21,929 nt of DNA. Source: an uncultured Candidatus Altimarinota bacterium (lineage in GTDB: Bacteria > Patescibacteriota > Gracilibacteria > BD1-5 > UBA6164). Positions 1 through 7,817 of the stretch are shown in pieces (positions within the stretch are counted from its first letter, which is position 1; every line of letters starts with the position of its first letter). The position numbers and the translations under genes were made by a program. The notes under the pieces were generated by a model. The model ran no database searches and was not told the origin of the DNA. It saw only the letters and a program-made list of their open reading frames with translations. Location: positions 1-21,929 of the forward strand of contig CALMDL010000354.1 of the NCBI GenBank assembly GCA_937864995.1, read 5' to 3'.

Positions 1-42
1 GAAGATAAAAATTTATTAGATTTATTAAATAAACTTAAATAG
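1..42 (+). CDS. C-terminal end of an upstream gene (partial)
   Basis: The reading frame is open from the window edge to a TAG at 40-42 and gives 13 residues, EDKNLLDLLNKLK. The start lies outside the window. The next gene begins 2 bases later, the tight spacing seen throughout this block, so it is probably the last codons of the preceding operon gene. No function can be assigned from this fragment. Confidence 0.55.
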   Translation, partial: EDKNLLDLLNKLK

Positions 43-44
43 AT

Positions 45-536
45 ATGACAACAATAAACATAAACAACTTAACTAAATCTCAACTGGAAGATTTAGAGAG
101 GCAAATAGCAGAAGCAAAAGAGAAATTAAATACTACTTATGGTAGAAAGATAGTAGAAAAAGGAAATAGATATTATTATTTTCACTCTGATTGAAGTATT
201 AATGATAGTGTAGAAGTTAATGATAGTATTGATAAATGAAGATTTAATTTATGAAACTATTATCTAACTAGAGAAGAAGCAGTACAAGCAAGAGATAGAC
301 AACTAGCTATAGTTAGAGTTAATAATACTATTGATAAATTAAATTGAGATTGGGAATATAAAGTATGAGATGAATATTATACTATAGTATATAGCACATA
401 TAATCATAAATTTACATATGAAAAATGTGAATATATAAGGTCTTTTTATATTTATAAAATTAAAACACTTAAAATAGTAAAACAAATAATCTCTAAATAT
501 GAAAATGATTTAAAAATAATATTTAATGTAGAATAA
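45..536 (+). CDS. Hypothetical phage protein, 163 aa
   Basis: Read with UGA as Gly this is a single frame from ATG at 45 to TAA at 534-536. The N-terminus (about residues 9-33, SQLEDLERQIAEAKEKL) is a predicted charged helix, possibly a coiled coil. The rest is rich in Tyr, Trp and Gly in a beta-like pattern (for example YYYFHSDGS near residues 43-51 and GDWEYKVGDEYYTIVYS around 100-116), resembling small beta-rich phage proteins of unknown function. In-frame UGA codons occur at several Gly-like positions. It is the last gene before a 124-bp gap that carries a promoter-like element for the SSB-like gene. I do not recognise the family with confidence. Confidence 0.75.
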
Positions 537-580
537 TAAAATTTATTTTTAATAATCTAAAAAGAAAAAATAAAAAAGAT

Positions 581-618
581 TTGCAATTTCTTAATTTATG
601 ATTAAGATATACTAAGGA
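581..618 (+). promoter_or_regulatory. Promoter-like element upstream of the SSB-like gene
   Basis: The 14-mer AGATATACTAAGGA (605-618) contains a good -10 hexamer, TATACT (608-613). The same 14-mer occurs once more, at 11863-11876, in the other sizeable gap of the forward block. TTGCAA at 581-586 is the nearest -35-like hexamer, but it is 21 bp away, longer than the usual 16-18. Identity between the two intergenic copies is the main evidence. A small AGGAT/ATCCT inverted repeat follows at 615-629. Confidence 0.45.
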
Positions 619-638
619 TATTTAATCCTAACTATTTT

Positions 639-662
639 ACAGCTATAACTATATACAGCTAT
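639..662 (+). repeat. Direct repeat of ACAGCTAT at the SSB-like start
   Basis: ACAGCTAT occurs at 639-646 and again at 655-662, a 16-bp period, with the second copy running into the ATG at 661. The placement, between the promoter-like element and the start codon, would suit an operator or a translational control site for the SSB-like gene. Both copies are short, so chance is not excluded. Confidence 0.25.
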
Positions 663-1176
663 GACAGTTAAACAAGACAATGTTTCAAATCCATATGGAG
701 ATGAAAACCAAGTGCAAAGTGGGTGGATGAAATTTGATACTCCAGGTAATGCAATCAAATGAACAATAGTAGATATTTTTACTAAAGAAGGTAATGATTG
801 ATACCCAGCACAAAAAGTATTCGTATTAGATAAAGCTACACTTGATCAAGTAAAAGTTACATTGGAAGGAAATTGAGCAGAAGCTAAAGCTACAATCAGT
901 GGAATTATATCTTCTGAACCAACAGGAAAAACTAATACACCAATTAAAACAACTAGTGAATACTTAATGAGAATGACAAGAGAATTTAAACCATGAGATA
1001 TAGTTTGATTTGCTTTTACTCATGAAATTCCAACTAAGAAAAATCCAGCTAAGTCTATTAAAGTATTTAAAATTTGAGTAGACCAAGAATGGTTATCTCA
1101 AAATAATAATTCTTATAAAGAATCAAATAGTGTTAGTGATGAAATCTCAGTAGAAGATATCCCTTTTAACAAGTAG
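661..1176 (+). CDS. Probable single-stranded DNA-binding protein, 171 aa
   Basis: The frame runs from ATG at 661 to TAG at 1174-1176 with several in-frame UGA (Gly) codons. The first 135 or so residues look like an OB-fold: alternating hydrophobic strands, a conserved-looking W-M-K-F near residue 22, and Gly turns including KPGDIVGFAFTHEIP. A polar linker (NNNSYKESNSVSDEIS) leads to an acidic hydrophobic end, SVEDIPFNK. Bacterial and phage SSBs use an acidic D-D-I-P-F-like tail to recruit replication partners; here two extra residues follow the Phe. The gene has its own promoter-like element and lies upstream of helicase, primase and nuclease genes. The OB-fold assignment is inferred from pattern and context, so another OB-fold DNA-binding protein is possible. 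Confidence 0.55.
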
Positions 1177-1199
1177 CTCAAGTAACCTACTAAAAAGGC

Positions 1200-1430
1200 T
1201 TGACTTAATTAAAAAAGAATATCATATATGATTATTCCTTTCTAAACAATAGAGTTCAATATCTCAAATGAATATATAAAAAAATTCGTTCCTGCAGTAA
1301 ACAAATAATAAAACAAATATAAATTTTATGTATTCAATGAGGTATTGAACTAGTTCCTCAGTATAAGTAATGATAGTATAATAAACTTTAAAATATAAAC
1401 ACTTTATATTATCATTGCTTATATTTTTTA
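1200..1430 (+). ncRNA. Candidate structured small RNA (two long hairpins)
   Basis: This 281-bp gap (1177-1457) has no convincing gene. A TTGACT hexamer lies at 1200-1205 with AT-rich -10 candidates around 1223-1232. Downstream is a 13-bp inverted repeat, AGTTCAATATCTC (1253-1265) with GAGGTATTGAACT (1339-1351), whose stem can extend inward through GAATA/TATTC. A second, 19-bp stem follows, 1362-1380 with 1405-1423, containing only two G-U pairs and followed by a T run. GTTCCTGCAGTA in the first loop is nearly repeated as GTTCCTCAGTA between the hairpins (about 1353-1363). Promoter, structured body and terminator would make an RNA of roughly 190 nt. It matches no family I can name. A long 5' leader for the next genes is the alternative. 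Confidence 0.5.
1362..1429 (+). terminator. Rho-independent terminator-like hairpin
   Basis: TATAAGTAATGATAGTATA (1362-1380) pairs with TATATTATCATTGCTTATA (1405-1423) over 19 bp with two G-U pairs and a 24-nt loop, then six T at 1424-1429. It would end transcription from the SSB-like gene and/or the candidate small RNA. The stem is AT-rich and the loop long for a classic terminator. A TTGACA hexamer 10 bp further on (1439-1444) could belong to a new promoter for the following operon. Confidence 0.5.
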
Positions 1431-1457
1431 AAAACACATTGACAAATTAAAAAACAA

Positions 1458-1574
1458 ATGAATAAAAAACAATTTCAAAAAATCTTATGTACCTGGGAAG
1501 ATACAGAAGAGCATAATAAAAAATTAAAAGAAGCTTTATTCCCTAATGAAAATTTATGTGAAAATTTACAATAA
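1458..1574 (+). CDS. Small hypothetical protein, 38 aa
   Basis: A short frame from ATG at 1458 to TAA at 1572-1574, preceded by an A-rich leader like those of neighbouring genes. The product is charged and helical (QKILCTWEDTEEHNKKL at residues 7-23) with no recognisable domain and contains no UGA codon. Its last 19 bases overlap the next gene, which starts inside it at 1556, so the two may be translationally coupled. Size alone makes it uncertain; context and start region support it moderately. Confidence 0.45.
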   Translation: MNKKQFQKILCTWEDTEEHNKKLKEALFPNENLCENLQ

Positions 1575-1858
1575 CAAGAGAAGAAGCTATCCCTTTTAGA
1601 GAAGCTGATGGGATAACTCCTATGCAAATGGTTCAATACAGAGTAATTGTTTCAGTAATTCAAGAAGGAGATGAAACGATTGAAGACATTGAAAATCAAC
1701 TAGATATTGTTTTTTCTAGAAATTTAGAGAAAACAATGCAAAAAGATCCTATATACACAAGAATGAAAAACCAATTAAATTTTCTTGTGAATAAAATTAA
1801 AGAAAAGCTCCCAGTAGAAGCTAGGCAAATTATTTTAGAAGCTAAGAAATTTAAATAA
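1556..1858 (+). CDS. Hypothetical protein, 100 aa, second codon UGA
   Basis: The start chosen is ATG at 1556, inside the preceding small gene, immediately followed by UGA (M-G-K-F-T-I-T). With standard decoding the protein would seem to start at 1622 and lose 22 residues, including the well-formed FTITREEAIPFREADGITP. The rest is helical and charged: acidic GDETIEDIENQLDIVF near 40-56 and a Lys-rich C-terminus. No known family is recognised. The last base of its TAA is the first base of the next ATG (1858). Confidence 0.65.
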
Positions 1859-2115
1859 TGAGAAAAATGAATAAACAATCACCAGAATATATTGCATGAT
1901 ATACAGAAGGTAAAAGAGTTTGAGTAGCAAAAGCTGACTGACAAACTACTACAATAACTAATCTTAGAAAAATTATAACTAATAAAGATAAAGTAATTTC
2001 TATCTTAAAAAGTAGAGAAAAAGTTTTTTGAACTTGATTTAGAAAATTTGTATGAATTGTTATATTAACTAGTTTAATTGCAAATGTTTATTTTGCTTAT
2101 AATTTATATATATAA
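1858..2115 (+). CDS. Small membrane protein, 85 aa, C-terminal TM
   Basis: ATG at 1858 overlaps the preceding stop by one base, indicating translational coupling. About 60 polar residues (YIAGYTEGKRVGVAKADG early on, several Gly as UGA) are followed by one hydrophobic segment, FVGIVILTSLIANVYFAY (about 64-81), at the extreme C-terminus. This is the layout of a tail-anchored or single-span inner-membrane protein. Phages place such proteins among early genes for host takeover or exclusion, but nothing here gives a specific role. TAA at 2113-2115. Confidence 0.65.
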
Positions 2116-2126
2116 TTTAATAAAAA

Positions 2127-2528
2127 ATGAAAATATCTAGTAAAAATATGAAAACATTAGTGGGGAAAATTGTGGCTGCACAACATGAAGAACAAGGGAT
2201 AGCAAGACAAAATTTTATAAAGAAAAAAGAAAACTCTCAAGAAGTTTTAGAGATAAATCAAACTATCTTAGAAGCAAAAGAGATATTGAATACATTACCT
2301 GAAAAAATAAAGAATAATTATTATATAAAAAATTTTTTAAGTAATTATACATGTTGAGGAAAAACAATTATTGAACTTTTGTTTGAAGATGAATTAAATA
2401 AATTAGCTAAATGTAATGATAGTAGAGATAATATTGAATTTGAATTAGCTATTCTGTCAGATAGTTCTGAAACAATAGTAGAATTAATTCAAAAAGCTGA
2501 AAAAAAATTTAAAGTAAAAATATCTTAA
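2127..2528 (+). CDS. Hypothetical helical protein, 133 aa
   Basis: Frame from ATG at 2127 to TAA at 2526-2528. One in-frame UGA gives Gly77 in C-G-G-K (TGT TGA GGA AAA); standard decoding would truncate the protein to 76 residues. The sequence is mostly amphipathic helix (residues 22-66 very Lys/Glu/Gln-rich) and its last half is acidic then Lys-rich (IQKAEKKFKVKIS at the end). No domain is recognised. It directly precedes the RecB-like nuclease with a 21-bp gap. Confidence 0.65.
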
Positions 2529-2549
2529 TTTAATAATAAAAAACATAAT

Positions 2550-3551
2550 ATGCCAACAGATAAAGAATATTTCGCAGATACAACATCAATATCAAATTCA
2601 CAACTTAGAAGCTTTGTATCTTACAATAAATGGGGTCAAAGATTATTAACTCCAGATGACTATATAGCTATGCATATAGATAAAGTAATAAAATTTGAAC
2701 CAACTGATGCAGTTATAATTTGAAAAATAGTGGATAAATTTTTTGATTGAACAGGAAAAAATGTATGGAACTTTTATATTCCAGTTGCAAGAAGAACTGG
2801 AAAAGAGATTCAAGAAGTTAAAGATAAATTAATTAAAGATAAAACAATCGAATATGATTTTGAAGAAACTGTAGAAAATTCAGAAATAATTTACTTATCT
2901 ACATTTAAAATACCTAAATGAGAAGAAGTTATTTGTGGTAAATGATTAACTACACAAGAGTCTATAGAAGATTTAATTAACAAATATGTTGATGAAAACT
3001 ATATGGAAATTACAATGAGTATGAAAGATGATGCTGATATGATGATAGCAAGAGGGTTGTCTTTTAGAAAATTTAAAAACTTTTTGAAAGATGAATGAAC
3101 TGAATCACAAGTTCAGTTAAAACAAAATGTAGATATAGTGAATAAAGAAACATGAGAAGTTAGAACAATTGCAATGAAAGGGAAACCAGATTTTGTAAAC
3201 AAAAGAACAAAATTAATTGTAGATTTAAAAACTTCTTGATCAAGAGATATGGTAATTGAAGACTTACAATTTAGATGAGAACCTAAATTAACTGCTGATT
3301 ATATCAGACAATTATCTATTTATAATAAATTGATGTGAGGTGATTATGATTGAGCTTTAGCTTTACTTACAGCTAATGGAGTTAAATGGATTTTTATACC
3401 AAATGAATTTTTGGTACAAGCTTGGGAAATTTTAGAAAAAGATATTCTAGAATTAGATGATTTTATAAAAGACCCAGACTCTATTGATGAGTCAATATTT
3501 AAACAATCAGATTATAATATAAGTTTAGATGCTTTAGGATTAGATAACTAA
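2550..3551 (+). CDS. RecB/Cas4-like PD-(D/E)XK nuclease, 333 aa
   Basis: The catalytic pattern is clear: K-G-K-P-D214 followed by I-V-D225-L-K227-T-S, then a Q254-L-S-I-Y258 motif. These correspond to the D...(D/E)xK core and the Q-x-x-x-Y motif of RecB/Cas4-type and phage lambda-exonuclease-like superfamily members. The expected activity is metal-dependent cleavage of DNA ends in recombination or replication-fork processing. The N-terminus (SNSQLRSFVSYNKWGQRLL, residues 15-33) matches the S-x-S-x-L start typical of these proteins, so the ATG at 2550 is well placed. I see no four-Cys Fe-S cluster of the Cas4/AddB type. Many Gly codons are UGA. Its neighbours (SSB-like, helicase, primase) fit a replication-recombination role. 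Confidence 0.8.
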
Positions 3552-3558
3552 AAATATT

Positions 3559-3783
3559 ATGAACACAAAAGAACTACAAGCTCAAAAAAAGATAAAAGAC
3601 TTAGAGCAAACTATTTATTATTTAGTTAAATTGAATGTACTTTATAGTCAATTAGATTACCATAATAATGAGATTATTAAATCTTTAGAATCTATAAATA
3701 CAAACAATAGAAAAATTATTATTCTATTAATTATAGCATTATGAGTAGTAATTTGAACTGCAAATTATTTATCTAACTTTTAA
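3559..3783 (+). CDS. Small tail-anchored membrane protein, 74 aa
   Basis: Frame from ATG at 3559 to TAA at 3781-3783. The N-terminal 50 residues are a charged, coiled-coil-like helix (KELQAQKKIKDLEQTIYYL near 4-22). The C-terminus is one hydrophobic segment, IIILLIIALGVVIGTANYL (about 53-71), containing two UGA-encoded Gly; without UGA decoding the segment would be cut short at residue 61. The layout suggests a membrane-anchored coiled-coil protein facing the cytoplasm. The function is unknown. Seven bases separate it from the nuclease. Confidence 0.65.
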
Positions 3784-3786
3784 CAA

Positions 3787-4044
3787 ATGAATACAAATAT
3801 AGATAACTACATGGATAGTTTAGAAGAATGAACTATTATAGAATTTGAATGAGAAACTTTTGTTTTCCTTAAACTTAGTTGAGATTATATTCTTTGTGAA
3901 GATATGAGGTATTTAATCTATAATGATTTTATAGATGACCTAGAATTTTGAGACAATACTAAATTCAAAGAATGGGTAGAAACACAAGAGATAGATAAAC
4001 AAACTAATTCCTGAATGGATTTAAATAGAGAATTAACCAGTTAA
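3787..4044 (+). CDS. Small acidic hypothetical protein, 85 aa
   Basis: Frame from ATG at 3787 (three bases after the preceding stop) to TAA at 4042-4044, with six UGA-encoded Gly. The protein is strongly acidic, with a beta-like N-terminal half (GTIIEFEGETFVFLKLSGDY, about 15-34) and an acidic second half. Small acidic phage proteins can be DNA mimics or host-enzyme inhibitors, but that is only a possibility. No family is recognised. Confidence 0.6.
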
Positions 4045-4046
4045 AA

Positions 4047-4361
4047 ATGATAACAATAGAAGATATACATAAGGCTTTAGATTGCCTTAGAGAAACAAGA
4101 CCAAATAGAAAACATTGTTATATTATTAGAAATGATTTTTATGATGATTTCTTAAAATCTATATCTATATTTAGTACTGTTATTGCACAAGATACTTTAA
4201 GTACTTTGTTTTGAGTCCCAGTATATAATGAAATACCATGATTTTTACTATATCAAATAAGGAATTCATTTAAACAATGAATGGATGAAATTCATATAGT
4301 AAGTAGAACAGAATTACTTATAATAGATAAAAAATTTATTATTTGAGAAGGAAAACTCTAA
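4047..4361 (+). CDS. Hypothetical protein, 104 aa
   Basis: Frame from ATG at 4047 to TAA at 4359-4361, starting three bases after the preceding stop. It has an N-terminal helix (IEDIHKALDCLRET, 4-17), a central segment with SISIFSTVIAQDTLSTLFGVPVY (about residues 38-60) and a beta-like end (ELLIIDKKFIIGEG). Five Gly are UGA-encoded. The F-G-V-P-V phrase is seen in various phage proteins but identifies no family here. Function unknown. Confidence 0.6.
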
Positions 4362-4392
4362 ACCTAATTTATTTTAATAATCCATTTATACT

Positions 4393-4719
4393 ATGGAAAG
4401 AGCTATTAATATTGGGGATACATTATTCCATGCTAATTTAGCTGAATATGTTATGGTAGATTGAACTCTACAATTAGAAGCTAGAATTACAAAAGTTGAA
4501 ATAGAGGGGATTTATTTATTTAAGGATTCTACTCCTAAATATTTATTTAAAATTTGAGAAGCTAAAGCTAATTCAGAAGATACTAAATTATTCCTTAGTG
4601 AAGAAGAAGCTAGAGAATATATTAAAGAGCAATTAACTAAAGTTCCTGTACTAGTTGATTTACAAGAACCAGTAAAAGATATTACTGAAGCAGTAAAACA
4701 ATGACCAGTACAAAAATAA
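4393..4719 (+). CDS. Hypothetical protein, 108 aa
   Basis: Frame from ATG at 4393 to TAA at 4717-4719. The N-terminal half has beta-strand character (INIGDTLFHANLAEYVMVDG, 5-24; then LEARITKVEIEGIYLFKD), reminiscent of small SH3/KOW-like phage proteins in which an ITKVE strand leads to a Tyr-rich strand. The second half holds a helical segment, LFLSEEEAREYIKEQL (about 71-86), and a Pro/Val/Gln-rich end. The fold resemblance is only suggestive. It lies immediately upstream of the SF2 helicase (19-bp gap). Confidence 0.6.
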
Positions 4720-4738
4720 TTATTTTAATAAATATAAA

Positions 4739-6250
4739 ATGTATTACAATAAAAAATGAACTTTCCTTACTAAAGGAGAGTTCATAAATATAAAATCAAA
4801 GTATGAAGTTAAAAATGAGAAGAAAGAACAAGACCGTCGTTTAGGTCTTTGGTGACGGCAAAAACAAAAGGATAAAATAATTCATTGGGAAGAGGTAGAT
4901 TGAGTTATATCATTACCTAGTTGAATCAGGGGTTTTTTGAATTTTGAGAACCTTTACTGAGAAATAGGTATAGTTAATCATCCAGAAATAAATAATCCAT
5001 TTAAAGGCAATGGATTAGATTTAAAACAAAATAAATTTTTAAATGATTTACTTGAAAAAGATATTTGATTTTGACACTGCTCGACTTGAGTTGGGAAGAC
5101 AATGATAACTGCTAAAATAATAAAAGCTAAATCAGTTAAGTCATTAATTATAGTTTCTTGAATTGAATTAATGAATCAAATGCAAAAAGATTTAGAAAAT
5201 ATTTTCTGAGAAAAATATCCTACTATAGATTGAAAATCATGAATAGTAAAACAGGTTTTAATTCCAGATACAACACTAGAAAATCATATCGCTCTATGAG
5301 AGGAAATGATGGCAAATCAAACTTCTGATTTTAAAATAAAACAAATTAAAAAGAAAATAAAATTTTTCAAAGATCAGAGACAATATAAAGAAGAAATAAA
5401 TTTTAAGAAGCTTAATAAAATATTAAATAGTAATATAATTATTGCTAACATTGATACTTTAGTAACACTTCCGAAAGAAGAGTTCTTTGAAAAATTTGAT
5501 TTAACTATTATGGATGAAGTAGATACTTATCTATGAGCAGATAGAAGAAGAGAAACAATGTGGAAAAAAGTTAATTCTAAATTTATTTATTGATTAACTT
5601 GAACAATTAAAATAAATTATGTTTCAGATAAAATATTTGAAATGTATTTATGACCAAAATCGGAACTGCTTGAAAAACATTTCAGCCCAGATATATATAA
5701 AGTTTTAACAGACTTCGAATATCAACTAGATGATATGAAGAAATTCCATGAACTTAAAGCTGCTGTTTATTCAGATGAAAGTAGAAACAATTTAATTATT
5801 AATACTATTGTTGACACAATATGAAATAATAAATGAATTGTATTTTCAGAATATATAGACCATGCAAAGATTTTAAAAGAGAAACTAGAAGATAAATGAA
5901 TTAAATGTTTTATGTTGATTTGAGAAGTTAAGGATAAAGAAAGAGCTGAAATAAAACAACAATTAAAAGAATATAAATGAGTTTGTATTTTAATAGGCTC
6001 TGTTAAAATAATAGGTAGATGATTTAATGTACCTGAACTTAGTGTTTGATATTTAACTACTGTAGAAAAATTCAAGTCAAATATTGAACAATATATAGGT
6101 AGAATAATAAGAACACATCCAGGGAAAACAACTTGTAAGTGGTATGATTTTACAGATCCTTGATGTAAGATACTCTTTAATCAAAGTAAAAATAGAAGTA
6201 CTACATATAAAAAAGAATTTCCTGAAAGTAAAATAGAATTTTATAAATAA
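4739..6250 (+). CDS. SF2 (DEAD-like) DNA helicase, 503 aa
   Basis: Motifs in order: Walker A, C-S-T-G-V-G-K-T (114-121), in which the first Gly of GxGK (G117) is encoded by UGA; Walker B as D259-E-V-D262, a DEAD-box variant; a SF2 motif III-like L-T-G-T after the DEVD (about 284-287); and motif VI, Q451-Y-I-G-R-I-I-R458. This is the full RecA1/RecA2 arrangement of phage UvsW/RecG/type III restriction-like SF2 helicases, and it would use ATP to remodel branched DNA or start replication. ATG at 4739 gives about 110 residues before Walker A. The early part (4830-4858) uses rare GC-rich codons and can form alternative hairpins. The location between the RecB-like nuclease and the primase-like protein fits a replication and recombination role. 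TAA at 6248-6250. Confidence 0.85.
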
Positions 6251-6254
6251 AAAA

Positions 6255-6512
6255 ATGTCAGAAGAAAACCAACTAAAAGTACTTAAAAATTATCAAGATA
6301 CATATATTGATTTGAAAAAGTTAATAGATGAAGAGATGAGAATTTTAAGTAATTCTATAGATTGATTAACTATAGATTTAGAAATAGCTATAAAAATTAA
6401 CCATTCAGTAGAAGAAAAATATATTAGAAATAATCTAGAACCTAAACTTGAGGCATATAATTTTTATCAAAAATTAAAAACAAGACTAGAATTATGACAG
6501 AAGAATACATAG
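6255..6512 (+). CDS. Small helical hypothetical protein, 85 aa
   Basis: Frame from ATG at 6255, four bases after the helicase stop, to TAG at 6510-6512. The sequence is almost entirely charged helix (YQDTYIDLKKLIDEEMRIL around 14-32; KLEAYNFYQKLKTRLEL near the end), with two UGA-encoded Gly. Its last 19 bases overlap the start of the primase-like gene in another frame, indicating coupling. It could be a helicase or primase accessory protein by position only. Confidence 0.6.
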
Positions 6513-7102
6513 CAGATATATGTGAAGAAATAAAAACAAAAGAACTTCATATAGAATCTGAAAAATATTATAAAACACCTTGAAGTATTGAACATTCTAT
6601 TTTATCTATGATGACTGATTCTGATATAGCTATTATTATAGCTGATAAAAGATCAGAATGGGGTATTCTAGAAAAAGAGAAAAAAGAAGCAATGAAATGA
6701 TTAAGGTGAGAGAATAGACAAATAGTAGAATTATTATTTTTAGATGAGCAAGAATTAATAAATAAGCTTATTAAAAAATTTCAATATATTCTAAAATCAA
6801 GGTCTTGAGAAGATACTTGAAAATTTAATTCTGAAGATTTACAAAGAGCAAAAGAGACAATATCCATTATTGATTTAATAGAAGTAATAACTTGAATAAA
6901 AGCAAGTTGATATAAATTAATGAAATGTCCATTCCCTGCACATAAGGATAAAACACCAAGTATGAAAATATATAAGAATACTAATAGTTTTTTCTGTCAG
7001 TGATGTAGGAAATGATGAAGTTGTATAGACTTTATAATGAATATGAATCAATGTTCTTTACCTGAAGCGATAAACCAATTTATGCAATTTTATAAGAAAT
7101 AA
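6494..7102 (+). CDS. CHC2 zinc-finger primase-like protein, 202 aa
   Basis: The C-terminal 70 residues hold a textbook DnaG-type CHC2 zinc finger: I-D-L-I-E upstream, C145-P-F-P-A-H150, K-T-P-S-M, then F-F-C168-Q-G-C171-R-K-G-G-S and I-D-F-I-M. Zinc ligands are C145, H150, C168 and C171. The Gly residues of C-Q-G-C and G-G are UGA-encoded, independent evidence for the UGA=Gly code. In DnaG and phage T7 gp4 this finger recognises the priming trinucleotide. No TOPRIM or RNA-polymerase domain is visible; the 140-residue N-terminus is helical, so the catalytic part may be another protein, for example the 805-residue product at 12183. The start at 6494 overlaps the preceding gene by 19 bases. TAA at 7100-7102. 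Confidence 0.85.
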
Positions 7103-7104
7103 AG

Positions 7105-7395
7105 ATGAACAAAACAGAATTATATGAAAAATATCTAAAAGAAAAGTGAGTAAGAAGAGTAGGTAAATATGTCTTCTTTACTTACTTAGATAAATATGGA
7201 GGATACGAGTGAACCATATCCTTTCTAAACAAACCTAAAAAAGTAGCTCAAAATAAAAAATGAGTATACAAGGCAAAAAATATACAAGAAATAATAGACT
7301 ATGCTAAACTTTTTTCAATAGATAAAGCAGCAAAAGAATATAATATTTCTACTCGTAGTATATATAGATACATTAATTTAAATTCTAAAAAATAA
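7105..7395 (+). CDS. Small HTH DNA-binding protein, 96 aa
   Basis: Frame from ATG at 7105, two bases after the primase-like stop, to TAA at 7393-7395. The C-terminus, FSIDKAAKEYNISTRSIYRY (about 70-89), has the helix-turn-helix layout of a small A-A-x-x-Y-x-I-S-x-x-S-I-Y-R-Y module, typical of phage regulators and resolvase-like recognition helices. The N-terminal part is basic and Tyr-rich (GVRRVGKYVFFTYLDKYGGY). It contains the second copy of the 14-mer TCCTTTCTAAACAA (7219-7232, coding I-S-F-L-N-K). A transcriptional regulator or DNA-structuring protein is plausible. Confidence 0.65.
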
Positions 7396-7397
7396 AA

Positions 7398-7790
7398 ATG
7401 ATTACAAAAGTAAAAAGCAATGTACTTGATATAAGTATAATAGTGGTTTTATTATTTATACTAATATTAATATGACTAATTTCTTCTAATAATACAAAAA
7501 TAAAAAACCAAGAGATAACTCAATTAAAAGAGGAGGTAAAAAAACAATCTGATATAGAGATATTATGACAATCAGCATATGAAGCAAATATTAATGCTAT
7601 ATCTGAATTAGAAGAAATTGAGATATTAAAAGCTGATTTAAAATTAAAGGAAGAAAACTATGAAAAAAATTTACTTACTAAAAAATGTATTGAAAGTCAA
7701 ATATTAAGAATGACTGATAATTTAGAATATAGTTTAGATTATTGTAAAGATAAAAATAATATTGAACAATTTAGAACAAAAAAATACTAG
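7398..7790 (+). CDS. Membrane-anchored coiled-coil protein, 130 aa (0-frame product)
   Basis: From ATG at 7398 to TAG at 7788-7790. One N-terminal hydrophobic segment, DISIIVVLLFILILIGLIS (11-29), acts as a signal anchor with few positive charges before it (K4, K6). It is followed by a long charged coiled coil from about residue 33 to 110, rich in Glu, Lys and Leu heptads. The last sense codons read AAA AAA TAC before TAG. They lie on an A7 slippery run (7778-7784) followed by a stem-loop, and a -1 shift there would continue into the lysozyme-like frame ending at 8200. The 0-frame form alone is a spanin- or holin-like membrane protein; the long form would be 267 residues, a membrane-tethered lysozyme. 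Confidence 0.7.
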
Positions 7791-7817
7791 AGGCTGTTAA
7801 GGTTCAGCCTCCTCTAG
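7778..7817 (+). promoter_or_regulatory. Candidate -1 ribosomal frameshift signal
   Basis: The heptamer A AAA AAA (7778-7784) lies in the required phase (0-frame codons 7779-7781 and 7782-7784). Downstream is a strong stem-loop: CTAGA plus GGCTG (7787-7796) pair with CAGCC plus TCTAG (7805-7809 and 7813-7817), with a 3-nt bulge (TCC) and an 8-nt loop. The 0-frame stop TAG (7788-7790) is inside the stem. After slippage the next codon is ATA at 7784, and the new frame is open for 138 codons to the TAA at 8198-8200. There is no T run after the stem, so it does not look like a terminator. Transcriptional slippage on A7 is an alternative way to get the same product. Confidence 0.6.

Noticed and set aside
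1439..1467. TTGACA hexamer just before the gene at 1458 as a promoter
   Set aside because: A matching -10 (ATAAAA at 1462-1467) would fall inside the coding start of the 38-aa gene, so at most it could serve the gene at 1556; evidence is too weak for a feature.
1896..1935. Selenocysteine or tryptophan as the meaning of UGA
   Set aside because: UGA is far too frequent for Sec, and at recognisable motifs it occupies Gly positions (Walker A, CxGC, SAM loop) while Trp is encoded by UGG at conserved Trp positions such as the WCNPC site.
5767..6075. Open frame of 102 codons on the - strand
   Set aside because: Antisense to the SF2 helicase, whose motifs VI and surrounding strands lie in the same stretch.
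7787..7817. Stem-loop after the coiled-coil gene as a rho-independent terminator
   Set aside because: No T run follows the stem and the downstream frame is clearly coding, so a frameshift stimulator is a better reading.
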